A model generated the notes under the pieces. The model worked only from the letters and a program-made list of their open reading frames with translations, did not search any database and had not been told where the DNA came from. This document shows, in pieces, positions 8,402 through 17,270 of a stretch of 64,000 nucleotides of DNA; positions within the stretch are counted from its first letter, which is position 1, and every line of letters begins with the position of its first letter. The translations under genes and the position numbers were made by a program. The stretch lies in NCBI GenBank assembly GCA_947168365.1, contig CAMVLO010000001.1:1-64000 (forward strand). The letters are read 5' to 3'. The stretch is from UBA3824 sp017541145 (GTDB taxonomy: Bacteria > Bacteroidota > Bacteroidia > Bacteroidales > UBA3824).

Positions 8402-8944
8402 TTAATATTTAATTATGCGACCTTCTTTTATCTTTTTTTGACTTGGATTGTTGTCAGGGTAGCCCAAAATACAGCAACCTACGCCAACATAATTTTCAAG
8501 ACCAAGTTGTTGCATAATTTCCTTACCTTCAGGCAGTTCCAGCATTTCCTTGCAACGGTTTATCCAGCACGAACCGATTCCCAAAGCCCAAGCTGCGGTT
8601 TGCATTGCGCCTATTATCAGCGAGCCGTCTTTTACAGGATTTAGTTTAAAACTTTCCGCACCGTTGCCATACCCCGGATCTTCCGGCACAACAATCATGC
8701 AGCAAACAGGAGCACCGTAAAACGGGTCAACATTTTCTTTGCCCATGATTTTGGCGTTCATTGCTGACAATTTTTTTATCTTGTCAATATCCTGAACCAC
8801 AATTATTTTCGCCAATTGAGTATTCATACCGTTCGGCGCATTGAGTCCGCAGTCAATAATTGTTTGAAGTTCCTCGTCCTTAATGGGTTGCGGTTTGTAT
8901 GAACGGCAACTTCTGCGAGTTTTCAAAGCTTCTATTGCATCCAT
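8402..8944 (-). CDS. Nitroreductase-family FMN-dependent oxidoreductase
   Basis: A 180-residue protein of the nitroreductase fold. The N-terminal RRSCRSYKPQPI segment carries the arginines that bind the FMN phosphate, followed by LNAPNGMN, the usual SAPS/NxQP-like position. The C-terminal VGVGCCILGYPD strand is the typical GYP motif. Family members are homodimers that use NAD(P)H and FMN to reduce quinones, nitro compounds or flavins; the true substrate cannot be inferred. Cysteines are frequent but do not form an Fe-S motif. It is monocistronic, with the terminator just downstream. Confidence 0.88.
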   Translation of the reverse strand: MDAIEALKTRRSCRSYKPQPIKDEELQTIIDCGLNAPNGMNTQLAKIIVVQDIDKIKKLSAMNAKIMGKENVDPFYGAPVCCMIVVPEDPGYGNGAESFKLNPVKDGSLIIGAMQTAAWALGIGSCWINRCKEMLELPEGKEIMQQLGLENYVGVGCCILGYPDNNPSQKKIKEGRIIKY

Positions 8945-9000
8945 TTCGTGTTTGTCAAAAAAAAATTAATGAAATCAGAATCCCGATTATCGCAATTTTT

Positions 9001-9348
9001 TTATCTTACTACAAGTTTTTTGATGATACTTTTATTATCTTCAAAAGTAATTTTTGCAAGATAAATTCCGGGATGCAAATCGCTTATTTTCAATGTCATT
9101 TCGTCGAAAATATGCAATTTGTTGTCGAGAACCACTTCGCCTTCGCCAATCATGCTGATAAGTTCCACATTCTTGATTACGATAGCAGATTTTATCTTAA
9201 CCTGACCGTTGGACGTTGGGTTCGGATACAATACCGCATCGTGACGGCTTGTTAAATTCGGGACGTATTCGTTTTCTTGTGCATTAGCACCCATGCTCCA
9301 CAGCGAGAGAATGAATGTTGATACCAAAATTTTTAATGTATTTTTCAT
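9001..9348 (-). CDS. Minimal secreted protein consisting of signal peptide and T9SS sorting domain
   Basis: The protein is only 115 residues. A Sec signal peptide ends near WSMGANAQ (about 24). Almost all the rest is a type A type IX secretion sorting domain: YPNPTSNGQVKI opens it, GIYLAKITFEDN lies near the end, and KKLVVR closes it. In this family the domain sends a protein across the outer membrane and is usually cleaved off. Here there is hardly any cargo, so it may be a remnant of a larger gene, a decoy, or a very small exported protein. It lies 75 bp downstream of kdsB with no obvious terminator between them. Confidence 0.75.
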   Translation of the reverse strand: MKNTLKILVSTFILSLWSMGANAQENEYVPNLTSRHDAVLYPNPTSNGQVKIKSAIVIKNVELISMIGEGEVVLDNKLHIFDEMTLKISDLHPGIYLAKITFEDNKSIIKKLVVR

Positions 9349-9423
9349 TTGTTGTTTATTGTATTATCCTTAGGTGTTTTTGTAATTATTATAAAAGATA
9401 GCAAATTTTATACCAAGTTTAAT

Positions 9424-10176
9424 TTAATCGACATCCATTGTGTCAAGTATTTTTTGTAAATCTTCAGGAGTATCAACTGCCAATCCTTCAAAATCTGTTT
9501 TACAAATTTTGATTTTGTAACCGTTTTCTATCCATCTTACTTGTTCCAATTTTTCGGTAAGTTCCAAACTGCTTTGCTCCAACAGTGTGATTTTCTGTAA
9601 GATATCAAATCTGTAAGCATATACTCCGATATGTCTGTAATAAGTTTGTTTGTTTAGCCATTCATCTTTGTCTACGCCGCGCATAAACGGAATTGGTGAA
9701 CGTGAGAAATAAATGGCTTCGTTGAGTTTGTTGATTACTACCTTTACCACGTTTTCCGAGAAAATTTCGTCGGAAGATTTTGCCGGTTTTATAAGAGTAG
9801 CAATTTCAACATTTTTGTCTTCAAAAAGGTTACCGAGACTTTTGAGTTGTTCCGGTTTTACAAAAGGTTCATCACCTTGGATATTGATAACGGCGTCGAA
9901 AGTTTTGCCGGTTTCTTTACAATATTTAGTAGCAGCTTCGGCGCAACGGTCGGTGCCGCTTTGGTGGTTTTCCGAAGTCATTACAACTTTACCGCCAAAG
10001 GATTTCACTTCGTTGAAAATTCTTTCGTCATCTGTGGCTACTACTACGTCGTCAAATGCCTTTGAGGCTTGGTCATAAACTCTGTGAATCATTGTTTTGG
10101 AACCAATCATTGCGAGTGGTTTGCCCGGAAAACGCGACGATTTGTAGCGCGATGGTATCAGACCTAAAATTTTCAT
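9424..10176 (-). CDS. kdsB: 3-deoxy-manno-octulosonate cytidylyltransferase
   Basis: The enzyme activates Kdo with CTP to give CMP-Kdo for the lipopolysaccharide inner core, in the cytoplasm. It has 250 residues, the normal length. The N-terminal nucleotide-binding loop IPSRYKSSRFPGKPL and the conserved INIQGDEPF motif (metal and CTP binding) are clear, and YAYRFDIL and the C-terminal GLAVDTPEDL match the family. A -7 element lies upstream at 10217-10210. The gene is probably transcribed with the small T9SS-domain gene that follows. Confidence 0.96.
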   Translation of the reverse strand: MKILGLIPSRYKSSRFPGKPLAMIGSKTMIHRVYDQASKAFDDVVVATDDERIFNEVKSFGGKVVMTSENHQSGTDRCAEAATKYCKETGKTFDAVINIQGDEPFVKPEQLKSLGNLFEDKNVEIATLIKPAKSSDEIFSENVVKVVINKLNEAIYFSRSPIPFMRGVDKDEWLNKQTYYRHIGVYAYRFDILQKITLLEQSSLELTEKLEQVRWIENGYKIKICKTDFEGLAVDTPEDLQKILDTMDVD

Positions 10177-10209
10177 TTTTGTTTTTGCTTTTGTTTATTT
10201 ATTTTGCTG

Positions 10210-10217
10210 CAAATTTA
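10210..10217 (-). promoter_or_regulatory. -7 element for kdsB
   Basis: On the minus strand TAAATTTG followed by C matches TAnnTTTG(C), 34 nt before the kdsB start. No clear -33 element was found. A second match, TATCTTTG, lies at 10310-10303. The 266-bp spacer 10177-10442 holds nothing else I can recognise. Confidence 0.5.
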
Positions 10218-10442
10218 ATATTTTTTTTTATTTGATTTATATTTTTGAATTTATTATTTTTGTACGAAACAATTTTTTTGCGATTTTTGCGTTTTGAATC
10301 TGCAAAGATATTGTAACTAACTGTTTTGTAGTGAAATAACTAATTTTTGTTAACATCGTGATGTTAATTAAATTGCAAGACTGTAAAAGAAAATTGGGAT
10401 TTAGTTAGCTAATATTTATCGTACCAAAAAAACTGACTTAAC

Positions 10443-11045
10443 ATGAACAGACTGAATAACAACGACTTATTGAAAATCGGTGAAAATTGGTTAGAACCCA
10501 AAGTGGGCAGAGTTCTCATTTCAGAACCTTTTTCGGGAGAGAAGGTTTTTGAGAGATCGGTGATTTTCATCGTGGAACAATCCGAAAAAGGTACTGTAGG
10601 TTTTATTCTCAACAAAAAAATAAAATTTGATGTAGATTTCAACGGGTTGATGAAATTCTTTGGCAGTTTTCCTACCAATTTGAGTTTCGGCGGACCTGTA
10701 GCCGTAAATTGTGTTTTCTCTTTACATAGTTTCGGACCGGATATTGTGCCTGATTGTCAGAAAATTACAGACGGCGTTTATTACGGCGGCAGTTACAAGA
10801 CAATCCTCAGCAAAATAGATTCCGGTGTGATTTCTGAGCGTGATGTCAGATTTTTTCTCGGTTATGCCGGATGGTCGCCAAAACAACTTGATGAAGAAAT
10901 CAACAAAAAATTTTGGGTTGTCGGCAATCTCGATCCAAAACTTATTTTCAACGCCAAGACTGATATTTGGTCTGAGGCTGTGGGTAGTCTTGGCGGTCAT
11001 TACAAGATGTGGCAGAATCTTCCGTCTAATCCTATTTGGAATTAA
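10443..11045 (+). CDS. YqgE/AlgH family protein (DUF179)
   Basis: The 200-residue protein matches the YqgE/AlgH family along its length: GRVLISEPFSGEKVFERSV, GFILNKKI, the glycine-rich FGGPV strand, and FFLGYAGWSPKQLDEEI. The family is widespread and soluble; its biochemical role is not settled. Despite the name AlgH, no alginate genes are nearby. The stop codon shares the sequence TTAA with the stop of the convergent aminotransferase gene, so the two genes overlap by 4 bp with no room for a terminator between them. Confidence 0.92.
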   Translation: MNRLNNNDLLKIGENWLEPKVGRVLISEPFSGEKVFERSVIFIVEQSEKGTVGFILNKKIKFDVDFNGLMKFFGSFPTNLSFGGPVAVNCVFSLHSFGPDIVPDCQKITDGVYYGGSYKTILSKIDSGVISERDVRFFLGYAGWSPKQLDEEINKKFWVVGNLDPKLIFNAKTDIWSEAVGSLGGHYKMWQNLPSNPIWN

Positions 11046-11953
11046 TCTTCGGTTTGTAAGTACAAGTCGTTGATTTCCTTGGCTATCTGTTCCGAAATTT
11101 GGTGATAAAAGCGTTTGTCTTTGAATGCTTTTACCCAATGGATTCCGGTTTCGGTGTTTGCAAAGAAAATTTCGTCGGCTTCTTCTGCAATTTCTTGAGT
11201 GATTGGAACTGATATAAGTGTGTGATTTTCAGCCGGTATTAATCCTATTTTTTTAGCAATTGTCAGGATATTATTTTTCATAACATCTTTTGTTGCGCCG
11301 TCGCGGGTTTGAGAACTGTAAATGATTTTTTTGGAAGTTTCGCGGTCTTCTTTTATTACAAATACATTGCCGTATTGTGCTGATGCTATGATATTTCCTT
11401 GTTGATTGAGAATCAAGGCATCGTTAAGACGGTTTTTGTACGCTTGTTTTACGGCTAAAGTTCTCAAAAATGTTGATTCGTGAGTGTTATAATTTTTTAG
11501 CGGACTGTTGCTTTTTCTGTAATCCTCGTAGATGTCAATAAAAAGTCCTTCCGGCTCAAAAGGTATTCCGGTGATATTCATCGGGTTGCAGGTTACGATG
11601 TATTCTATCTTGTTGGAATCCGGTATAAATTTTTCGCTTTCGGTTCTGAAAACCATTATTTTTACGTTTGAACCTTTGAATATTTTGTTTTTTACAAGCA
11701 TTTTGGATATTTCGCTGTAAAATTCATCGGTTTCAAGATAGAATTTTTGCGGGATTTCCATGTCTGCTATTTTCATAGCATCTCTTAAATTTTGCATGTG
11801 TTCTTTGAAAAAACACAAACGTCCTGCGCATGAATGTATAGTTTCCGTGATACAATCTCCGTATGCAAAACTTCTGTTTTCTGTACCGAATATCGCGCTT
11901 GATGACAAATGATAATGTCCGTTTAGTAGTATTTGTTGATTTATAATTGCCAT
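11042..11953 (-). CDS. Class IV (branched-chain/ADC-lyase-like) aminotransferase
   Basis: The protein has 303 residues and a fold-type IV PLP-enzyme layout. The N-terminal SFAYGDCITETI corresponds to the family's GD-x-FET region. The probable PLP lysine is in SPLKNYNTHESTF (about residue 155), followed by the DALILNQQGNI strand. The usual E-G-x2-N motif after the strand is replaced by ASAQYGN, so substrate or activity may differ from IlvE and PabC. Candidates are branched-chain aminotransferase, D-amino-acid aminotransferase or aminodeoxychorismate lyase; sequence alone does not decide. It is 38 bp downstream of the rhomboid gene on the same strand and probably co-transcribed. Confidence 0.8.
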   Translation of the reverse strand: MAIINQQILLNGHYHLSSSAIFGTENRSFAYGDCITETIHSCAGRLCFFKEHMQNLRDAMKIADMEIPQKFYLETDEFYSEISKMLVKNKIFKGSNVKIMVFRTESEKFIPDSNKIEYIVTCNPMNITGIPFEPEGLFIDIYEDYRKSNSPLKNYNTHESTFLRTLAVKQAYKNRLNDALILNQQGNIIASAQYGNVFVIKEDRETSKKIIYSSQTRDGATKDVMKNNILTIAKKIGLIPAENHTLISVPITQEIAEEADEIFFANTETGIHWVKAFKDKRFYHQISEQIAKEINDLYLQTED

Positions 11954-11991
11954 TGGTATTTTTGTCTAAAAGTAAAATAAATAAAACTAAA

Positions 11992-12630
11992 TTAATAAGT
12001 AAATTGTTTGATAAAATGAAATATAACATCATGATTCAGTAAAATCGGGAACAAAAGTCCGTAGACTGCGCCCATGAAATGTGCTGAATGTCCTATATTA
12101 TCGTTGTTTCTTTTATCCATGTAGATGCAATATGTCAGATACAAAATTCCGAAAAGCCATCCCGGAATTCCTATCGGTATGAAAAAAAAGTTGATTTTCA
12201 TCATCGGGTTAAAAATTATAGCGGCAAAAATCACAGCCGAAACAGCTCCCGACGCGCCGATTGCATTGTAATACATGTTGTCTTTGTGTCGTGCTAAATC
12301 CAGTGTGGATGATACTGCTAATGCCGAGATGTAAAATCCTAAATATATGAATGCTCCGGCATTTGGGACTGTAATTTTAGAAAAACAGTCAATAACAAAA
12401 TCGCCGAAACAATATAATGTTAACATGTTGAATGCTAAGTGCATAACATCGGCATGTATCAATCCGTGAGTAAAAAGTCTGTAATACTGTTTCTTGTGGG
12501 TTACAAGATAAGCATTAAATTTCAGCTTGTTGAAATACTCCGGACGACGCATGTTGTCGGGCAGCAAGTTGCTGTCTTGAAATGCCATCAGCGAGTAAAA
12601 ACATGTTGTGATTATGAGTAGTAAATTCAT
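11992..12630 (-). CDS. Rhomboid-family intramembrane serine protease
   Basis: A 212-residue polytopic membrane protein with about six hydrophobic segments. The rhomboid hallmarks are present: HGLIHADVMHLAFNML (HxxHxxxN-like, oxyanion region), GASGAVSAV with the catalytic serine near residue 124, and the catalytic histidine in HSAHFMGAVYG near residue 180. Rhomboids cleave transmembrane substrates within the bilayer; the substrate here is unknown. It lies 10 bp downstream of the Nudix-regulator gene and before the aminotransferase gene, forming a probable three-gene minus-strand unit. Confidence 0.9.
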   Translation of the reverse strand: MNLLLIITTCFYSLMAFQDSNLLPDNMRRPEYFNKLKFNAYLVTHKKQYYRLFTHGLIHADVMHLAFNMLTLYCFGDFVIDCFSKITVPNAGAFIYLGFYISALAVSSTLDLARHKDNMYYNAIGASGAVSAVIFAAIIFNPMMKINFFFIPIGIPGWLFGILYLTYCIYMDKRNNDNIGHSAHFMGAVYGLLFPILLNHDVIFHFIKQFTY

Positions 12631-12640
12631 TTTGTATATT

Positions 12641-13285
12641 TTAGTCAGCTAAAAATTTGTAGTAAAACGAACCTTTTTTGCTACTTTTGGTTTCCTTTTC
12701 GTCAAGTTTAATAAGTTTTCCGGTAGAGAGAACTTTTTTTCGGAAGTTAGCCGAATCAAATGTTTTACCGAAAATCACACTATATAATTTATGTAATTGC
12801 GACAATGTGAATTTTTCCGGTAGCAATTCTCTGCCGATAAGGTCTGTAAATGCCACAGACTGAAGCTTTTTTAATGATTCTTTGATCATTTCGCCGTGGT
12901 CGAAAATCATTTCGGGCAGTTGGTTGATTTCCCACCAGTGGCCTCCTTTGTTTCTTACAAGTTTTTTGTCCTGTTCGGAAATTCTTATAAGAGCAAAATA
13001 TGCTTGGCTTATTACTCGTCCGCCGCTGTCACGGTTCGGGTCGGAAAATGTTTTTACTTGTTCCAAGTAGATATTTTCTAATCCGACAGTAGATTTCAGC
13101 ACTCTGTTAGCTGCCTGATCCAACGATTCGTCCGGCATTACAAAACCGCCCATTAGCGACCAACTGCCATAATTTGGTGCTACAAGTCGCGGACATAATA
13201 AGATTTTAAGTTCTTCACTCTCGTATCCAAAAATTACACAATCCACTGATACTAAGTATTTTGGCTCATTTAAGTATGTTTCCAC
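12641..13285 (-). CDS. Nudix-derived (NrtR/AraR-type) transcriptional regulator
   Basis: The 214-residue protein starts at GTG (13285). An N-terminal Nudix fold (about 8-140) is followed by a winged-helix region with FTLSQLHKLYSVIFG and FRKKVLSTGKLI. The Nudix box GGFVMPDESLDQAAN-R is present, but the catalytic glutamates after the arginine are replaced (V-L-K-S-T). Hydrolase activity is therefore probably lost and the domain is a ligand sensor. This matches the NrtR family; one branch (AraR) controls arabinose use in Bacteroides. The arabinan locus in this window makes that branch tempting, but it is 20 kb away and there is no direct evidence. A TAATTTTG element lies at 13337-13330 on the minus strand. 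Confidence 0.8.
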   Translation of the reverse strand: METYLNEPKYLVSVDCVIFGYESEELKILLCPRLVAPNYGSWSLMGGFVMPDESLDQAANRVLKSTVGLENIYLEQVKTFSDPNRDSGGRVISQAYFALIRISEQDKKLVRNKGGHWWEINQLPEMIFDHGEMIKESLKKLQSVAFTDLIGRELLPEKFTLSQLHKLYSVIFGKTFDSANFRKKVLSTGKLIKLDEKETKSSKKGSFYYKFLAD

Positions 13286-13506
13286 GTTGCGTTATTTTTA
13301 TTTGAAAAAAATAATATTGAATTCTGCAACAAAATTACTAAAAAGTATTTAAGACTATTAATTTTTATGAAAAAAAAATTATATTGTTTTTATTAAGATT
13401 ATTCTCAAAAAATACTTATTTTTGTGAGGTTCTTTAGAGCCGCATTCCCGGTAAAACATAATTGATTTATGTTTTTGTAAAAACTTGATAATTAATTCCT
13501 AAAATA

Positions 13507-14418
13507 ATGAATCATAAAAGCCTAATATCCATCACCGATTTCTCTACCGAAGAGATTCTCCGTGTATTGGAAATTGCAGAGGATTTGGAAAAAAATCCCG
13601 ATCAGCATCTTCTTGACGGCAAGGTGGTTGCCACTTTATTTTTTGAGCCGTCTACCCGTACAAGACTTAGTTTTGAATCTGCAATCAACCGTATGGGAGG
13701 GCGTGTAATCGGTTTTTCTGACCCTAACAATTCCAGCGTTTCTAAAGGCGAAACTCTGAAAGATACAATTAGAATTGTATCAAATTATTGTGACCTGATT
13801 GTTATGCGTCACCCGCTTGAGGGTAGTTCGCGATATGCAAGCGAGGTTGCTACTGTACCGGTAATCAATGCAGGTGACGGCGCTCATCAGCATCCTACTC
13901 AGACTCTTTTGGATATGTATTCTATCAAAAAGACTCAGGGCAGACTCGACAACATCAATATTTTTATGGTTGGTGATTTGAAATACGGTCGTACCGTTCA
14001 CTCGCTCGTACAAGCGATGTCGCCTTTTAATCCTACTTTCAATTTTATCTCGCATCCGAAACTCAGAATGCCTCAGGAATATTTGGAATTTCTTGATTCC
14101 AAGGGCGTTAGATATTACGAACACGAAACTTTTACTGATATCCTTTCTGCTGCTGACATCGTGTATATGACTCGTGTTCAGCGTGAAAGATTTCAGGATT
14201 TGATGGAGTACGAAAAAACCAAAGATTTGTACATCCTCAAAAATTCGATGTTGGAAAATACAAAGCCGACTATGAAAATTCTGCATCCGTTACCAAGAAT
14301 CAACGAGATTTCTCAAGATGTAGACCCAAATCCAAAGGCTTATTACTTTGAACAAGCTTGCAACGGTGTTTACGCTCGTCAGGCTGTAATTTCATACGTT
14401 TTGGGTTTGAGAAAATAG
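13507..14418 (+). CDS. pyrB: Aspartate carbamoyltransferase catalytic chain
   Basis: The enzyme joins carbamoyl phosphate and aspartate, the first committed step of pyrimidine synthesis. The length (303 residues) is normal. The carbamoyl-phosphate loop FEPSTRTRLSFESA, HPLEGSSR with the catalytic-loop lysine region SKGETLKDT, and the aspartate-binding MTRVQRERF and HPLPRINEI segments are all present. pyrI follows after 31 bp, giving the E. coli-like catalytic-regulatory pair. The upstream spacer (13286-13506) holds a TATTTTTG element (13417-13424) and a small AT hairpin at 13453-13475. Confidence 0.97.
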   Translation: MNHKSLISITDFSTEEILRVLEIAEDLEKNPDQHLLDGKVVATLFFEPSTRTRLSFESAINRMGGRVIGFSDPNNSSVSKGETLKDTIRIVSNYCDLIVMRHPLEGSSRYASEVATVPVINAGDGAHQHPTQTLLDMYSIKKTQGRLDNINIFMVGDLKYGRTVHSLVQAMSPFNPTFNFISHPKLRMPQEYLEFLDSKGVRYYEHETFTDILSAADIVYMTRVQRERFQDLMEYEKTKDLYILKNSMLENTKPTMKILHPLPRINEISQDVDPNPKAYYFEQACNGVYARQAVISYVLGLRK

Positions 14419-14449
14419 TGTTTAACCTCTTAATTTGATTTTTAGTAAA

Positions 14450-14905
14450 ATGGATAAGAAAGAATTGAAAGTAAGTGCTTTGAAAAACGGCACTGTTATC
14501 GATCATATTCCTGCAAAAGATTTGTTTCAGGTAATTAAGATTCTTAACCTCGAAAAGGTTGATAATCCTATCACTTTCGGTACTAATCTCGACAGCAAAA
14601 AGTACGGCAAAAAAGCCATCGTAAAGGTTTCTGACAGATATTTTGAGGACAGCGAAATCAACAAAATCGCGCTTATCGCTCCCGAAGCCAATCTTAATAT
14701 TATCAAAAATTACGAGGTGGTTGAAAAAAAATCTGTAGAATTGCCGGATCAAATAAAAGGTATCTGCAAATGTATGAACCCAAAATGTATCACAAATGCA
14801 GAACCGATGTTAACAAAATTTGACGTGGTTTCAAAAGTTCCGCCTGCATTAAAATGCTACTATTGCGGCAAAGTTACCGATCAAGAACATTTCGTTATTA
14901 TTTAG
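14450..14905 (+). CDS. pyrI: Aspartate carbamoyltransferase regulatory chain
   Basis: This 151-residue chain confers allosteric control by nucleotides on PyrB. I chose the ATG at 14450 because the family begins with a short polar segment like MDKKELKVSALKNG. The N-terminal nucleotide-binding domain contains GTVIDHIPA and the ITFGTNL strand. The C-terminal zinc domain has C-x4-C (CMNPKC) and C-x2-C (CYYC), the four zinc ligands that anchor it to PyrB. A strong terminator follows. Confidence 0.96.
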   Translation: MDKKELKVSALKNGTVIDHIPAKDLFQVIKILNLEKVDNPITFGTNLDSKKYGKKAIVKVSDRYFEDSEINKIALIAPEANLNIIKNYEVVEKKSVELPDQIKGICKCMNPKCITNAEPMLTKFDVVSKVPPALKCYYCGKVTDQEHFVII

Positions 14906-14927
14906 TAACTTGTAAGAACCGAAAAAT

Positions 14928-14988
14928 AAAAAAGATTGTCTGAAAATTTGTAATTTCTCATTTTCGGACAATCTTTTTTATTTTTTTG
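14928..14988. terminator. Terminator between pyrI and the HD-domain gene
   Basis: A 20-bp stem (14928-14947 with 14960-14979) has one G-U pair and a 12-nt loop. A and T runs flank it on both sides, so it serves both pyrBI (plus) and the convergent 7TM-HD gene (minus). Confidence 0.9.
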
Positions 14989-15002
14989 TTGACTAAAATA
15001 TT

Positions 15003-17144
15003 CTATTTCGGATATTCAATTCGGGTGTGATACATGTTGCGAAGTTTTTCTTTAAACAATTCTTTTACTGTATCTATATCCCTGAAAGTCAAGTTAGTAT
15101 TATCAAATTGTTTGTTGTTGACTTGATTTCCGATAATATTTTCAACCAAAGTACTGATCGATTCCGTGTCGTATTTTTTCAAACTTCTTGACGCCGCCTC
15201 GATAGAATCTGCCATCATAACAATAGCGTGTTCCTTGTTGAGCGGGCGAGGTCCGGGGTACGTGAATTTTTCATCGCATTGTTCGTCCGGATGCTCTTTT
15301 TTGTACATCGCGTAAAAATATCCCGCCTTAGAAGTTCCGTGGTGAGTTTTTATGAAATCAATAATTTGGTTAGGAAGTTTGTATTCCTTAGCAATTGTTA
15401 CACCTTTTATTACGTGATTAATAATGATTTCCGCGCTTTTCAGATAATCAAGTTTGTCGTGAGGATTTACTCCTGAAAGCTGATTTTCAGTAAAATACAA
15501 CGGTGAAGTCAATTTTCCGATATCGTGATAAAGCGCACCTGTACGAGCCAAATGCGGATTGCCGCCAATTTTGAAAATTGCAGCTTCGGCAAGGTTGGCA
15601 ACCTGATTGCAATGCTGATAAGTTCCCGGTGCTTCTTCCTGAAGTCGGCGGAGTAGCGGGCGGTCGTTGTCTGCAAGTTCTATAAGTGTTACATCGCTCA
15701 ATAGTCCGAATATTTTCTCAAAGATGTAAATAAGCGGGTAGGAGAGAAGTAACAGTATGCTGTTGATTCCCAACATGATAAGTACTTTCCAATTGACTTC
15801 TGTTATTATTCCGGTGTGGAACAATTGATAACTGATATATACAGTAAAATAAATACCGAAACAAATAATTGAAGTTAAGAATGTTTGACTTCTTCGGTTT
15901 ATTTTTTCGTAATACATCAGCAAGAAATATCCCGGAATAAACTGCATGATGAAATATTCAAACGGATTGTTGAGAATGATACTTACCGCCACGCACGTTA
16001 CAATATGCAAAAACATGCCGGTACGTGTATCAAAAAATGTTTTGATGATAATTGCCAATAGCAAAAACGGTAATATCCAAGTATTTACGAGTGAATATCT
16101 GATTGTAATACTCATACCGACAATTACAAATGTCATCATAAAAAGTATGAGTGCCGAGTATTTTGTTTGGTAGAAAATTTCTTTTCTGAAAGTACGTAAA
16201 AACATGAAAATCAACGTGAAAATCATGATATAGAAAATCGACTGACCCAACAGCAAATAGTAATGTCCCGACATGCTGGAATTTTGCTCGTAATCTCGTC
16301 TGAGTGATTCCAAAATTTGAAATTCTTCATCGTTTACCACCTCGCCTTCCGAAATTATGCGTTGACCTTTTTGTACAAATCCTCTTGTGAGTGAAATTGC
16401 ATTGATATTGTTTTCAATCACTTTAGTAGTAGTGGCTTCATCTTTTTCCAAATTGGCTGTTATCCATTTGTTTGGACTTAGCTTTTCGGTAATTGCGTTA
16501 AAATGTTTGAATTCTGTATCCGACATCTTTCCGGCGTAAGAATGTGCAAACGAGCGGATTTCGTTTTGAAGGTAAAGATATGCTGATTTTGTTGTAAAAA
16601 TCTCTGTAATAGCACGTTGTGAGGTAATTCCTTCGTTGTTGATACAAATAAATTTCTGAGCTTCTTCGGGTTGTTCGTCGCGAATCAAAACTTGCTCGTT
16701 TTCTATTATTCCGTTGGTATACAGCGCATTGAGCGTGTTGTAAATGGAAATTTTCAGTGCGTGATAAATATTTCCGTGTTTAGAATCAGAAATCGAAAGT
16801 GTATCTTTCGTACCCGTTATAAGTTCTGTTACTTCATTGAATTCATTTGTAAAAGTATTGAGGTTAGTAAGCTGAATTTCATTATTTTTGTTGAAATACA
16901 GTTTCGCATTTTTTCTAACTTCATCCTCTTCCTCGCGCAGTTCCTGACGGCTTTTGTAGATACTGAAATCAAACGGAGCTATCAAGTTGGCATGTTTCCA
17001 CGGGCTGCCTTTTTGATATTCGTATTTGAATTTTCCTTCTTTGGGAATTGAGTATATTACTATAATACAGGCAATTACATAAAGCGATACGCGCAATGCT
17101 CCTGCCCAAGAGAAATTTCTGATTTTATTTGTATTACGTTTCAT
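15003..17144 (-). CDS. 7TM-HD (PgpH-type) cyclic-dinucleotide phosphodiesterase
   Basis: The 713-residue protein has an N-terminal membrane anchor (about 17-38), a large extracytoplasmic 7TMR-HDED domain (about 50-300), seven hydrophobic helices (about 305-500), and a cytoplasmic HD domain with GALYHDIGKLTSP near residue 538. Known members hydrolyse cyclic di-AMP, so a c-di-AMP phosphodiesterase activity is the best guess. The gene is single, facing pyrBI, with the bidirectional terminator between them. The first ATG matches the usual basic N-terminus before the anchor helix. Confidence 0.9.
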   Translation of the reverse strand: MKRNTNKIRNFSWAGALRVSLYVIACIIVIYSIPKEGKFKYEYQKGSPWKHANLIAPFDFSIYKSRQELREEEDEVRKNAKLYFNKNNEIQLTNLNTFTNEFNEVTELITGTKDTLSISDSKHGNIYHALKISIYNTLNALYTNGIIENEQVLIRDEQPEEAQKFICINNEGITSQRAITEIFTTKSAYLYLQNEIRSFAHSYAGKMSDTEFKHFNAITEKLSPNKWITANLEKDEATTTKVIENNINAISLTRGFVQKGQRIISEGEVVNDEEFQILESLRRDYEQNSSMSGHYYLLLGQSIFYIMIFTLIFMFLRTFRKEIFYQTKYSALILFMMTFVIVGMSITIRYSLVNTWILPFLLLAIIIKTFFDTRTGMFLHIVTCVAVSIILNNPFEYFIMQFIPGYFLLMYYEKINRRSQTFLTSIICFGIYFTVYISYQLFHTGIITEVNWKVLIMLGINSILLLLSYPLIYIFEKIFGLLSDVTLIELADNDRPLLRRLQEEAPGTYQHCNQVANLAEAAIFKIGGNPHLARTGALYHDIGKLTSPLYFTENQLSGVNPHDKLDYLKSAEIIINHVIKGVTIAKEYKLPNQIIDFIKTHHGTSKAGYFYAMYKKEHPDEQCDEKFTYPGPRPLNKEHAIVMMADSIEAASRSLKKYDTESISTLVENIIGNQVNNKQFDNTNLTFRDIDTVKELFKEKLRNMYHTRIEYPK

Positions 17145-17226
17145 TTAAATCCTTTTTAGTCAACAAAATTAACAACTAAAACTGATAACTCAATATATTT
17201 TTTACGATTTTTTTACAAACTATTCT

Positions 17227-17234
17227 TATCTTTG
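17227..17234 (+). promoter_or_regulatory. -7 element for plsC-nth
   Basis: TATCTTTG followed by C is an exact Bacteroidota -7 match. It includes the TTG at 17232 that would open a longer plsC reading, which argues for the ATG at 17271 as the true start. Confidence 0.6.
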
Positions 17235-17270
17235 CAAAAATTTTTTTTGAAAATCTTATTACTATTTATA

